From Rotaria socialis (lineage: Eukaryota; Rotifera; Eurotatoria; Philodinida; Philodinidae): a stretch of DNA of 64,000 nt. Shown here in pieces: positions 10,328 to 23,300 of this stretch. Both the position numbers and the translations under genes were made by a program. Within the stretch, counting starts at the first letter, position 1. Every line of letters starts with the position of its first letter. The stretch covers positions 85,772-149,771 of the forward strand of contig CAJNYU010003841.1 in assembly GCA_905331475.1 (NCBI GenBank). The letters run 5' to 3'. A model generated the notes under the pieces. That model was not told the DNA's origin, did no database searches, and saw only the letters and a list, made by a program, of their open reading frames with translations.

Positions 10328-12708
10328 TTAAGACCATCGCGTTGGTTGTCCTTGTAATTGAACTGTATGTATGTGTTGTTTTCCAATTATAATTTTATAT
10401 GAACCTGGTTCTAACCATTTCGATCCATCAAGTGCTACTGTTAACAATGCATCAATATTTAATGGGAAAAAAACTTGTGTCATTTCATTAACATCTAATC
10501 GAACACGTTCAAAACCAAATAATTTTTTAATTGGCGGTGTTTGATCATTGAAAGAAGTTTTGGGTGGTGTAATAAATGCAAGCACAGCATCATCACCTGC
10601 CACTTCGCCTGTGTTCGTTACATTAACACGATACAGATGAAGGCGCACCTTCTTTTCGTCATAATTATTTTTCATTAAGAATTCTATTGAAAATATTGAA
10701 TTCATCGAATCATTATACCATGAGTAACTGAATGTTGTATATGAAAGACCATAGCCAAATTCAAACACTGCTTGTCCCGTATAGAATTTGTATGTTCGAC
10801 CAGGATTCATTGGTGATGGTCGCATTTGCATATCAAACATACTAACAGCATCAACATATGATGCAGGATAGATTGTTATTGGCAAACGTCCACCAGGATT
10901 ATATTGACCAAACATGATGTTAGCTATAGCAAGACCGCCAGCTTGTCCAGCGTAACCCATCCAGATAAGACTATCATATTGAGAAGAATCACGTATATAT
11001 GTTAGGTCAAGACTACTACCAGACATAATAACAACGTGAAGAGGCGAACGAACAACTTTTTCAAGTTGTTCCAGTAAAGCTAATTGAACGGAAGGTAATG
11101 CAATCGATGTTCGATCATGACCTTCAGATTCTATTGATTGATCAATACCACCAAAGAAAATAACAATATCAGATAAACGAGCTAATTCAATGGCTTCTGC
11201 GAAACCACTCTGATCAACGTTGGATATTTTACAACCATAAGCAAACGAAATATTGATAGAATAACCTTAAATAAAAATTGAAACAGATCAAGTTGAAATG
11301 AATTTATTTAAAACTACCTTGAGTTACTGCTTGAAAGCCATTAATAGGATCAATCAAAAATGGAGCTTTTCCATAGTAATTGCCTTGCATTAAAACTGTC
11401 GCATTTGCTGTTGGTCCAATTAGTGCAATTCTTTTGTTCATTAGTTGATTCAAATTTAATGGTAATGCTTTATTTGTATTTTTCAATAAAACAATACTTT
11501 GTTGTGCAGCATGTAAAGATAATTTTCTCGTTTCTGCTGTATCAACATCAGCATGTGATAATTTTCTATATGGCTGTTGTTCAGGTGGATCAAAATAGCC
11601 AAGACGAACAAGAACATTAAATGAACGCTGAAGTGCTTGATCAATATCAGCTTCGACAATGGTTTTATTATATAATGCTTGTTGAGTATGTTTTGAATAA
11701 AAATCTCCACAATTAAGATCTGTACCAGCATGCAATGCAACAGCAACTGTATCTTCTACTGTTGACGTATAATGATGTGAATTCATTATGGTTGAAACAG
11801 CACCGCAATCACTAACAACAAAACCATCAAGATGATACGATTCACTATAATAAAGAAAAGAAAAGTTGATATTCTTTTTAAAATTTATTATCTGAATACC
11901 GTGCAATAGTTTGAAGTAGAAACTTATTTGCACAAGATGGAACACCATTAACAGCATTATAACTACACATAATACTTGCAACTTTTGCATCACGAACACA
12001 TGATTCAAAAGAGGGTAAATATGTTTCAATAAGATCCTGATCACTTACACGAGCATCAAAATGAAAACGATCTGTACCATTCCAATTCTCTAAATCATAC
12101 GCAGCATAATGTTTACAATCAGCGGCTATTTTCAAATAACGTTCATCTTCACCACGTTGCAAACCATTGATTAGTGAATAAACATATTGTGATGTGAGAA
12201 ATGGATCTTCACCTGGTGTTTCCTGACCACGACCCCATCGAGGATCACGAAATATATTTATATTTGGTGTAAAAAAAACTAAACCAGCACGACCTTCATT
12301 ATTGAATGCTCGTGCTTCAGTTGATATAATACTGGCAATATGATAAACAAGACTCAGATTGAATGTTGCACCAAGATTGATAGGCGTCGGAAAACTAGTC
12401 GCTGCAGGTAGATCACCACCAAATGACACACCAGGTGAATATGCTACACCATGTAAAGCTTCAGACCACCATTCAAACTTAGGTAAACCTAGACGAGGTA
12501 TAGCAGCTGCTGTTGTTACCAGTTGTGTAATTTTTTCATCGGTTGTCATGCGACTTATGAGATCACTTGCTCTCTGATGTGATGGAAGCGATTGATCACA
12601 TATCGGATATGTTGAAAGTGGACCCGATTTACAATCAGGAAAACTTCCTGTTTGTGCATTGAGGTTAATCACAAGATTGAAGAATAATATTAAACGAAAA
12701 TGCATCAC
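10328..12708 (-). CDS. Secreted glycoside hydrolase family 3, beta-xylosidase-like
   Basis: Hydrolyses terminal beta-linked sugars, most likely beta-1,4-xylosides, judging by overall likeness to plant and fungal beta-xylosidases. Three exons: 12708-11900, 11844-11318 and 11265-10328, with 55- and 52-bp introns; 2274 nt, 757 residues. The order is signal peptide (1-18), then the GH3 N-terminal barrel with TTDEKITQLV, WWSEALHGVAYSPG and RDPRWGRGQETPGEDP. Next is GFVVSDCGAV across the first splice, where Asp at about 282 is the expected nucleophile. The GH3 C-terminal domain follows (VLLKNTNKALPLN, IALIGPTAN, GYAGQAGGLAIANIMFGQYN), then a fibronectin-III-like tail. Length and order are typical and intact. 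It faces the DUF5054 gene tail to tail, suggesting a small locus for external plant or algal polysaccharide use. Introns of host size suggest long residence if it was acquired horizontally. Confidence 0.9.
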
Positions 12709-15441
12709 TGTCGTTGTGTTTCTTTAGGTGAATTTTTAAACTAAAGAAACCATCTATTTTAGGTATTGTGACATATATAGAAATAGATAAAACTTCAAGA
12801 GCAGCAACTTTTTTCTCAAAAAGATAATAGAGTATTCAAGTTATCTAGCTATGGCACAAGGGGTAGGCTAATGTAATCATTGTTACCCCCTGTAGATATC
12901 TCTCAAGGTGTGGTTTTCGCAGTGGTCTGAGTGAAGCAAAATTCTCTTGTAAATAAATATTTATATTAGAAATATATTTGGAATGAATATTCAGTTACAA
13001 AACTACCCAGGTCGAGGAATCCGACAGTAGGCACCTATCGGAACCCATCCGATCCGACTGGAATCCAATAGGATCTTATCGGATCCTGTCCGATCTTACA
13101 GAATTATCGTTGGATTCCGTGTCGAGGAATCTATGCCGGATCCTCATTGTCGGATTCCTATGAATTCCAATGAAAAACCGCTGCATGTCATCGAAAGTTC
13201 ATAGAATTCCGACACTGAGGATCCGACATCGATTCCTCGACCCGGAATCCAATAGAATTGTATCGGATCCGATGTCGGATCAGTCGACCTGGGTACGTAA
13301 CCATGAAATGATCACTCTGTTGATGATCTTTGTTATCAGTATGAAATGTTACCCTCTTGCTGGTTTCATTAACATATATATGTAACATTTTTAATTCGGC
13401 CATTTTTCATTTAAATAGATTGATGATTAATTCAGTTACTGTTAGAATCTATTTTATTCTTGTCAAAAATACTTTCACAAAGATCTATCAACTTGAGGAA
13501 GATCTATCTTTTCTAAATAATACATACCCTAGTGTATTTGTACTTTTTTGTCATCCACGTGACGCCTAGTTTTTATGCATTCTTCCGTACTGTTTTTCTT
13601 TCATTCTGTCACTACGCATGTATATAGCAGGTCGTATAAAATTTATGTTGTCCCGTAATAAAAAAATCGAGTGAATCATACCTGTTAGATAGAGAATAAA
13701 ATACTATGTGAACAGAAGTAGACATCACTATTCATAGATGTCATAATACTACACAACTAGTCCAATTATCGAAATTTTGGTCGGTTGTGAATGAAATTTT
13801 CCAGGTACGTAGTGTATACGCACTAGCTAAGGTTTCTTCTAGGAGGAAGTGTGTTGTGCGAACGAGAAAACAATTAACTATCTCTACTCCTCCTTTCATT
13901 TATATTTGTTTTTAAGTGACAGTTAAATTGCAATTATGAAGTATGTAAAATGTAAAAATCAAGCAAGAAAAACAGTACATGAACGTTTGATTATAGACCC
14001 AAAAAAGTATTTTCTTAAATATTAGAGGGTTGCCACAACCTCAGCAGTCCTCTAGTTGAACCAGCCATGTAACACGGTTACATTGGGTATCGAGTTTTCA
14101 ATGCCATCATATATCCATTTAATTCATTTGATGTGTATGACCTCTAGAGTAATACGTTGAATGTGCGAGAATTGTTTGGTAAGCGCTGAGGAAGTACTCG
14201 GATAGGTTTGGGTGGAGAAAAATTTGCTGTCCAGTGTAACAGGATTATGCCAGCATTCATCCTTATTTGCAATCGTTTGAAATTTAGAAAGCCGTTATAA
14301 AATTGGCCTACTATGATGATTCATCATTTTATTACAGAATTCATTTAAATGTAACTGATTTTCAAAAGTATAGATCAGAATATTTATCATACACGTTATA
14401 TGCAAGTTGATTTTTTGTATGATTGAAAGATGATCAACATCTCCTAGTCTACTTCAACAGAATTCATCATTATTTTATCAATCATCTCAAGTATATACAC
14501 GATCAAGAAAGGAAAACTAAATCTGTCAACTGTGTTTTAGGCATCGTATATATAGCTTATAAATCTGTTTTTGATTTGCAGAAGATAATTTTATTTTTTC
14601 GGCTTCTGCTGATACTAGTTGATGATGAAGATGTACATCTAAAAAACACAAGCATCTGTACTCTGCTCGTCACAAAACCAACGACTCGTGAAATAAAATA
14701 GCATTATATATATCAATATCAATCATTACAACGAGTACATATATGTTCCATCTCGCGTTCACTTTTTTTGTTTTTAGATTTTTTTGTTGATTTAGGCACT
14801 GAAATAATAATTGTTGGAAGAGCATGAACATTCAAGTGAAGTAAGATATTCCGCATTTTAATAATTAATCAAAACGATGCTAGAAAATAATCGGTCAGAA
14901 GAGTTTTGAGTATCAAATCTATTAGGCTTCTTTTCTGCTTTTTGAAACTATTGCGTTCAGTCAAAAACCTAAGCTTTTCCACAGAAGAGAAAAACCAAAT
15001 AGAAATAATAACATCAAAAGAACAATAACTCTTTATGAGTAGAATAAATGAGAGAATAATAGAAACATCTTTTTTATTATCATGAGTTTTTGAGAGGTCG
15101 TATAAATGTTTTGTTTAGGAAAAATGTATACATCTGTTAGAACACATGAAGATCTACTTGGAGAGCTGATTTTCATCATTGAACAACACTTTAGCTCGAA
15201 TCCAAGACAAAGTCGAATCCTCAGCTAATATATCGTAAGAATTTTTTATTTTGAAATGAAGAACAAAGCTAGAATACACATAAAAACGAAATGATTCATG
15301 ATTATAAAAAGCATCAAATTAATTGTCTTACTTGAGAGTATAATTCTAGTCAAGCATTTAGAATTTTACATCTTAATTTTTCATGTTTTTAACGTGGCCG
15401 ACAGCACATCTCTAGCTTTTCACCAGCGAGGATGATACAAC
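12709..15441. other. Gene-poor stretch containing a foldback element
   Basis: Upstream flank of the GH3 gene, then the foldback element at 13004-13295. From 13.3 to 15.4 kb the DNA is AT-rich. Open frames at 13357-13569 and 14423-14701 (+) have no recognisable similarity or splice context. No RNA gene was seen. Confidence 0.45.
13004..13295. mobile_element. Foldback MITE-like element, about 292 bp
   Basis: Perfect 12-bp terminal inverted repeats: TACCCAGGTCGA at 13004-13015 and its complement at 13284-13295, with GTTAC just outside on both sides. The interior is built of degenerate inverted blocks (GGATCCGA, TCGAGGAAT, GGATTCC). The arms at about 13095-13165 and 13190-13270 pair extensively, for example GTCGAGGAATC and CGGATCCTCA with their complements. 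No open frame. A diverged relative lies at about 15790-15925. Confidence 0.75.
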
Positions 15442-15649
15442 TTACTGATATAGGCGACAAGTTAATTTATATTTACAATCATCTAAAAACGGTGTACAAG
15501 ATTCACCTTCCTTGCGACTATATAATAGCGCAAAACTATAATAATAGCAAATGACATTATATGAGCTCAACAGAATAATTTACTTACTTCGAGCCAATAA
15601 AACTGATCACAAGAAGGAAAATAAGCCCAAATCGCATTTTAACTTGCAT
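15442..15649 (-). CDS. Small secreted cysteine-containing peptide
   Basis: Two-exon gene. Exon 1 is 15649-15588, the intron 15587-15536 is 52 bp (GTAAGT...TATAG), and exon 2 is 15535-15442. The product is 51 residues. It has a clear signal peptide (hydrophobic run LIFLLVISFIG, residues 9-19) and then a mature part with a C-x6-C-x5-C pattern within SCTPFLDDCKYKLTCRLYQ. No family recognised. The stop codon overlaps a second GTAAGT consensus at 15446-15441, so a third exon may follow. A strong acceptor (polypyrimidine plus CTAG) near 15278 opens an unbroken frame of about 38 codons, and a 36-37-bp intron would instead add a fourth cysteine. Support comes from the match of signal peptide, ideal intron size and frame; no expression evidence. 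Confidence 0.6.
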
Positions 15650-17328
15650 TTGTCCGATCAACTTTTATATAAAATTAGAATATGTAAATATATTTCTAGA
15701 AGTAAAATGTTTCCTCTGGTGCTCTAGTTTTAAAACTATTTATTTTCTTTCGATTAATCGTAAGAATTATGAGTACTAGGGAGTGAATGGATTACTGTTT
15801 CTTAGCCCAAGTGAATGAATCCGATACCAAATCCGACGAGCCGACAAAGTCCCATGAGATTCCTGGTTGAGGAACTACTAACGGATCCCTATTGTTGGAA
15901 TCCGATGAACATCCGACCAAATCAAACCACCGAATTTTCAAGCTGTTTTATATTTTGAATGGGATTATTCAACGCGGCAAAGCAGATATAACAAGCATTA
16001 CATACAATACTACCTTTCGTATCTCGTATATGGTTGATTACAGAAGTAGAAAATAATGAAATGACAAATGAGCACTCTTCTTCATCTCAAAAGATCATGA
16101 CTGTTCCCTTCATATTCAGGATAAATTTATATCGCTTCAGTGTCGTTTACGTACCCTTCTTGTGGGCGTGGGTGATTTTGTTCACAGATTCTAAAATTTC
16201 AAGCTGATTTCATTGTAATGTACAGAACTATATAGAAGAACCTGTTCAGTATGCAATTATAGAAAGAAAACAAAAATGTTTCTTTTGAAATATTTTTCAC
16301 CGAGATGCTCGTATCTATATTTTAGATGTATGTTGGCAATTATAAATTGTGAATTATTCCAGTCTTTATTATGGTGAAAAGTTGAAAATATCACGTGAAA
16401 TTATAAAATAAAAATTACACTGTCAATCTATTTTATTATTATCATGATATGGTTTGGATGATCATGTTTCACCTCAACAAAAATTACAATGAATGACTTT
16501 ACGAAAATAGAAATACAATTATGATTAGTATTACTAACTCTTTCTAAAAATTGAAGGCTTATTTGTTCATACAAGTATATGACACAGGAACAGTTGGAAA
16601 ATCCTTGGTAGAAGTAAACGACATAAAAACGATATACTACGGTGAGATTAAGGTGATAGAGGACGAAAGTATAGTCTCTTCATCACTTATTCTTTTTCAT
16701 GGGCAGCAGTTCTAAACGACGTCGTTAACGTTTCGCGATGAAACGAAGGTCGTTTTCATCATTTACGGCATCAAATGCATCGTTTCAGGCAGTTTAATGT
16801 CACTGTTCATGTGGTTAAAATTATGAACCTTGCTCACTTCATATTAAATGGGTAATTTCTACCAATATCACTTAACTCGTACTTGGGTTGCATATTTTGA
16901 AGGATTTTTGTATATTACACTGATACGCACTATAATTGATGAGAAAGATCAGATTAAATATAAAGATTATAAAAATACTTCCAATAAGAAGTGTCAACGT
17001 TTGAAGTAACCTAATTATTTATAAATTTGTTGATCATTTATTTCCGCGTCTGTCAATATTATATATATATATATGATTCATCAAAGCTTTCGTCAATTGC
17101 GAGGATAAAGTCAAAATATTACTCCTGGAGTTTTTAAAAGAACCATGTTGTGACTATAAAATAAAAGTATGTAAATTCATTGTTTGCAATCATTCTCTCT
17201 TTCATCTGTTTTTTATTATAGCAATTGAACTACTGCTAGTTTGATCGAGAAATATGCTCTTTCAAATAATCTATCATTTAGCCAAACTTGATAAAAGTTA
17301 TCTGATCATATAAGAATAAAGATATGCC
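15650..17328. other. Intergenic with a diverged MITE fragment
   Basis: AT-rich. It contains the MITE relative at about 15790-15925 and a short imperfect palindrome around 16725-16790. No gene recognised. Confidence 0.45.
15790..15925. mobile_element. Diverged fragment of the 13.0-kb foldback family
   Basis: Repeats of GAATCCGAT, AACGGATCC and TGGTTGAGGAACT resemble the interior blocks of the element at 13004-13295. No terminal inverted repeat is preserved. Confidence 0.45.
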
Positions 17329-17355
17329 ATGCTTTTGCATTATTATTATTTTGAA

Positions 17356-18231
17356 ATGCCTGAACTCATAACAATTGGAAATAATATAGAAATCGATTTC
17401 ACAAAAAATCCAATGAGTATCGGATGTTTAAATCATTCAATCTATGAATGGATTAATCTTCTATCGAAATTTTTTGTTCTACTTGTTGTCGGCATCTTAA
17501 CAATTGTTCTTCCATTGCAACAACAAAATCTTAGTGATCGTGAAAATGAACATTCTAAGACAATAGCTTTGAATAGCCGTTTACAAGATATTGCATTAAT
17601 ACATGATCAACAAAAACAACAACAAGCTGTATTAAATACATATGAACAAGATTTATGTAATCTTACTCTTCAATATAGTTCTATATATAATTCTAATGAT
17701 ACAAATGATGATGGCACATGATAATTATGATACAAGCGAAAGTCATAATGAAAATAACGGTGAACGTATTTCTTTCATTATCAGTGCAAACTCGTTTATG
17801 CATTGAGACAGCCGGATCCAGTACGAAAACTTTTACTCATACAATTATTGATTGATAGTAGAGTTCAACATCGAATCAACATATCACATGCAGATCTATC
17901 CTCATTAGCATTTTCCTCAGATTCGTTTTATAGTCAATTAAGATTTGTGAATACCATTGCTCGAAATCTATCATTAAGACGTGTTCATTTATATCAAAGC
18001 AACTTTTCATATTCGAATTTAGATGAATCATCATTTCAAGACTACAATTGTTCATATTCAGATTTTAGTCATACATCATTACAACGAACTGATTGGACAG
18101 ATGCCGATTTAACGCAAGTTATATTCAATTATACTAACTTGTTAGGAGCAAAAATGACTTCTCACCAACTGGCTACAGTAAAAAGTCTAACGGAAGTCAC
18201 ATTATCGAATGATTCTATTGTTGCTATTTGA
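17356..18231 (+). CDS. Pentapeptide-repeat membrane protein, frame interrupted
   Basis: The N-terminal part (17356-17718) has one transmembrane segment (FFVLLVVGILTIVLPL) followed by a glutamine-rich coiled-coil stretch. The C-terminal part (from about 17785 to the stop at 18229) has LRQPDPVRKLLLIQLL and then pentapeptide repeats of A/S-D/N-L/F type (ADLSSLAF, QSNFSYSNLDESSF, TDADLTQVIFNYTNLLGAKM). Such TM plus pentapeptide proteins are common in bdelloids as I remember them. Both halves are in the same frame, but several stops lie between 17719 and 17766. A good acceptor ends at 17784 (TTTCATTATCAG), yet no GT donor of matching phase is visible upstream. It may therefore use an unusual donor or be a pseudogene. 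An alternative start is ATG 17329. Function unknown, possibly an adaptor. Confidence 0.6.
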
Positions 18232-20381
18232 TTTTTTTTTACTTTCTGAGTCCTATTACAGATTTTATCGAATTTCAAATATTTTGTATTTTCTATAATA
18301 ATCTGACGAAACTTACAAATGTTTTACTGTTTTCAACATAAATCGTGCACGATATGCTAATATAGGAGAAAATAATTAAAATGTTAAAACAAAAATTTTC
18401 TTCGTCTGTAGTGTTCGAATAAATAATAGTGCAAATTCTAAAAGCATGAAGAATTTTAACCGAAGATATTTATGCATTTAGTTTTGTTTTCATGTGTCTT
18501 TGCTACAATTTCTGTCCGTAGAGTGAAGCATTTTTTCTAGAAGCTATTGCAAGTACGTTCTCCTCTAGTCCTATGATCTATTGCCTATGAAATAAAGATT
18601 GATTTCTTTTATTTATTATATTCGTTTCATGAAATAGTTATTCGTGTATTATACTTCGCCAACAATTCCATGTCTACAATTTTCTATTCGATTATCAGAC
18701 TATTGCATAGGTTCCTAGAATAATAAAGAAAAAATAACGACATACATAATATACAGCTCAAATCTAGAAAAAATAATATTTATTAACTTAACTATTATTC
18801 TTTCCTTATATTTTCTATCAAATAGGGTAGTAAAGAATTGCCAAATCCTTTATCAAGGCTCGGAAATAGAATAAATATGACGCTAGTTTTCAATAACTTT
18901 AAATTGTGTTACAACTATGTGCGAAGGAATTATTTCTCATATGTAATTAAATAACTTTTGTGATAACAGTAAAAATCAATTTCGAACGCATATATCTTAA
19001 TCATCAAAATGCCTGTTATATATTCTCATGATTGCTAAACATATTTGTATCATCAAATTTTAAAAAACGTCGAGCAGAAAATCTGAATACAAAATGTATG
19101 TTTCAATGACTAGCGGCACATTTTAGCTTGATTATTTACTTTTCTCTACTTTTGTTTTCTTTACATATTCCTTTTACGGTAAACAACAATAACGATAATA
19201 ATATGTCTTTGATAAATATAATTTGATGCACCTCCTACATTTATATTGTTTCAATAGACTCCATGGTAGCGGTGATTATTGAATAAAACGATGTGCTATA
19301 ATTCTATTTAGCATTACGCTCTTAGTGATACATCCGATGTAGTAAAAACTCATGTTAAGAAGTTGAATCCATTTATTGTTGTAAAAGAGCGACCTCTGTA
19401 AAACCATCGTACTTGGTCATGAGACATATCCACTCATTATCAATTATATTCCTAACCGGCAGCATCAAGTGAAAATTTAGAAATATTATCTTTAAATCAT
19501 GCTTAATAAAATAAAAAAATTTCATTTTTTATTCATTTCTAGAGCTCTTCATTTAGATATTGTTTATGGATATTTCTTCAGTTACTTTTTTGAGCTTCAA
19601 ATAATTCGAATTATTGATTGAGACAATGAGTATTATTGTCTTATTAGGTATCTTGAGTATTTTTATTCGAATAGAAAAATTAGTTATAATCATTGATTAT
19701 TGGCAGATGCAAATTATGTTTTAACTAATCAGTTTTTTCTTTCGATGACATTCAGCGTAGTACATTTGGTGCACAAAATAAAATATCGATGCTTACATTG
19801 AATAATAATGGTATTAATTACTTATTTGCTGCATGAATATACGAATCTAACAATAATTATATTCAAAGTGCAAAAGAAATGCTTAGAATCATTATGTTTT
19901 CTATTTATAGAAGGGAACGTATTTATGAAGACATTATACATTATACTCGAAACTTGGAACAAGAATATATAAAATTTATACTATGTTGAGGCAATACAAT
20001 TATTCTTTTCTAAGGTAATACAGTTGATTGGAAATATAGCTTATCTTTTTTTCATTGGACTCCTATTGATCCTCAAGTATTTGAAATCTATGAAGATATC
20101 TTATCAGTGTTTAGTTATTGTTGAGAGAATTGATACAATACGCAAAACATAAAAGATTTTCATGTTACCCTTACACTTTTATTCATAATTTTATATGGAG
20201 GCCACTCATTTTCTAACGTATATACATTTGATAAATTATTTTAAAATCTACATAAGAATGTAATTTTGACTGTGCTTTTCTATTTGTAAAATTTTGTGTA
20301 TTTTTAAGTAATAAATAAATACAATTTTTATTGTTTTAATTACAAAAAAAAATCATTTTGAATAAATATTCATCTTTGCAG
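18232..20381. other. Intergenic, 2.1 kb, AT-rich
   Basis: No open frame, RNA gene or repeat that I can support. The last bases (TTTGCAG at 20375-20381) look like a splice acceptor directly before the WDR59 start, so a 5' untranslated exon of WDR59 may lie within this stretch. Confidence 0.45.
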
Positions 20382-23300
20382 ATGACGATGTACGATAGAA
20401 ATAGTGTTACATCATCGAACAATTGTCGTATATTTGATACTGGCAAAAATTTATTAAATTTCGATTGTCATTCCATAGTACTTAATGATCCAGAAACACA
20501 TTTGTTACTTGTTGGTAATCATGAACTAGCATTTATTAATTTCGAAACACTAATTTCACAGCTCGATGATCTAGCCGGCATCAATACAAATGGATCTTTA
20601 CCATCTTTATTTGATGTTAAACTCGTATCATTATTCGATAGTTATAATGTTAATCGACCCATTGTCGAATGGAATTGTTGTGAACCAAATCAATATGCCG
20701 TAGCTATTGATCGTCTTGTACGTTTTTATACAGTTGACCAAGCAAACATTAATGAAAGTATTGCTGTCATTGATTCACAACACAAGGTAAGATAATAAAA
20801 AAAAATATATAACAAAAAACGAAGTGCGTTAGCCGGGAGTCGAACCCGGGTCGGCTGCTTGGAAGGCAACCATGCTAACCGTTACACCACCAACGCTTCG
20901 ATAGTATTTGCACTTTTTTAGTATTTGATCGAATAGATTTCTATACTATTTAATATTTCAGCGTCCGATTTCAACTATATCTTATGCGCCTCATAATACA
21001 CATTGGCTATTAACTGGTTCACTTGATGGTCAAATTCAAGTATGGGATACGCGACAGTGTTCAGTGAAAAATCCAGCTAGCCTAAAGTTTACAGCAACAA
21101 CACCATTCAGCATTCGTCGTATTCAATGGTCATCAGAAAAAACGGAAAGTTCAGATCAATTAGCTGTTCAATGTGATCGAAGTGTACGAATATATGATAT
21201 ACGCCGAACAGATGCCTCTGTAATATCATCAACTGATCTAGAACATACACAACGTATAATAGATATGGATTGGATAAAACAAAGTCAGTCAATTGTTACA
21301 CTTTCGTCGGATCAATCTATAAGAATATTTTCAACAACTGGCCAGAAAATTGCAGAATCATTACCTAACGAACAATCCCCGTGTACCTTTAGTAAAGTAT
21401 GATTTTTTTAGAAAATAATTTTTATTCGGAAGAAAACAAACAAACTCGTTTTATAATTAGATTCAAACGACTATGTATGATAATCTACTTGTTTGTGCAT
21501 CTCGTGATCCTATATCATCAGCATCTGGCTTTCTTGGATGGCATTGGGATGGTGAACAATGTTTACAACCATTGACTAATCGTATATTATCACCAACTCT
21601 AGCGCCCATAGTGGATTTTTGTTTTGTTAAAAATACTCATTTTTTTAATTTATTTAATAACTCGTCATCGTCACATATGAACGATGAATTAACCAATCGT
21701 TTCCTTCTACTTACCTGGTGTCGCGATGGAAATCTATGTTTAGTTGAGATGGATTCAACATTTCGACAAACATGCATGAATCAGCAGACACGAACTAAGC
21801 TAGTTAATACAGCTGATTCAGGGACCACGATAGATAACTCGCGAACATCGATACATCCATCTCGACATCATGGAACAGCTCGAAATAGTTTGTCCACCGT
21901 GACAATGGATTCTATTCAAAGTGAAACAAGCGACACAGGAGATGATGATAGTGACAATCCTTTTCAAGCAATGCCAGCATCACCACCTAATACAGTTGAA
22001 TCTTCCGAAGCCAGCGATGAAAACGATTATCCTACTATGTGAGTACTACTTAGATTATTCTGACAACAAAAAGATCACGAATGTGTTCTATGACTGTTTT
22101 AATAGTTATTCATCATTTCTATTGGTATTTGATGAACCCTAATAAGTTTTCAACAGTTTCTAGGACTGTAAGCTTATTGCTAGTAACATATGAAATTTGC
22201 AAGGTATTCTCGAAGTCAATATTGCGACTATCATTATAAAAACTCTGGAAAACTCATTTTGTGAATTGCAATGTAAGCTGTTATTACGAAGATTTTGATT
22301 ATGAGTTTAACTAGCTCTTATTATTATAAATTACTATCATTATTAATGATGTTCCATAGAATTGCACCATTGTTGTTGAAATATTCATATGATATCCGCT
22401 ATATGTTAATCTGTTTAGAATACATGTTACAAATAGCAGTTCATGATTTTCTTTTAAAATATTTCAATCTATTATAATTCTTCAAATTCGATTGCAAGAT
22501 AAGAACGAAATAGAATGCAGATTATCAAGAAGGAAATATTTTTTGTGTTACGTTTTCAAAATGGTCTCCCTCGAAAAACTACCCTTATTTTTTTCTTCAC
22601 GTCCACAGTTAATTACATTGCATTGAACATTTGCATACTAGAAACGAAAATAGCCGTCTCGAATTATTTTCATAAAGTTGAAATGATCTCAAATTTTCAA
22701 ATAAACTCAAGAATAAGAATTTTTTATGGTATTACGATTAGTTCATTAAATTTCTACAAACTTGTATAAAGATAAGTAGAAATGAAGTCTTTAACTGGGA
22801 GTCCTCTGCCAATAAGATAGTTCGTTTTACAACTAATTGATGCTTAATGATAGTTATTTTGTATTCTAGTGTAAAATGAGATAAACAGAAACTTAATAAA
22901 AAAAAAAATAAAAAAGTAGAATCGGAACTTTTTTAAATAGCTTTCACCGTAGACAAAGTATATAACGAGTGGGCCAGAATAAAGTGCACTAAGTGTTTTT
23001 GCTTTTTTTCGTTCGTTTTCTCCTCAGGAAATATATTCATTGTTATACCTAAAGATAAAGAATTTTAGCCTCTACAAAACTATCTACTTTGTTTTCAAAT
23101 ACGGCTTTATTGTCGGCGCCTGGTTAAAGAGACTCATATCTACTCAATCGTGCAACTGCGACGATAAAAAAACGAAAAAAATGATGAAATTTTTTTAAAT
23201 AATGACCCAGCTAAAATTTAATCTATCCCACAAAAATCTCCACAAAATTCTGCATCTTTGATTGTATTTTCTTAATTTTAGAGACAATATTTGAGAGAAA

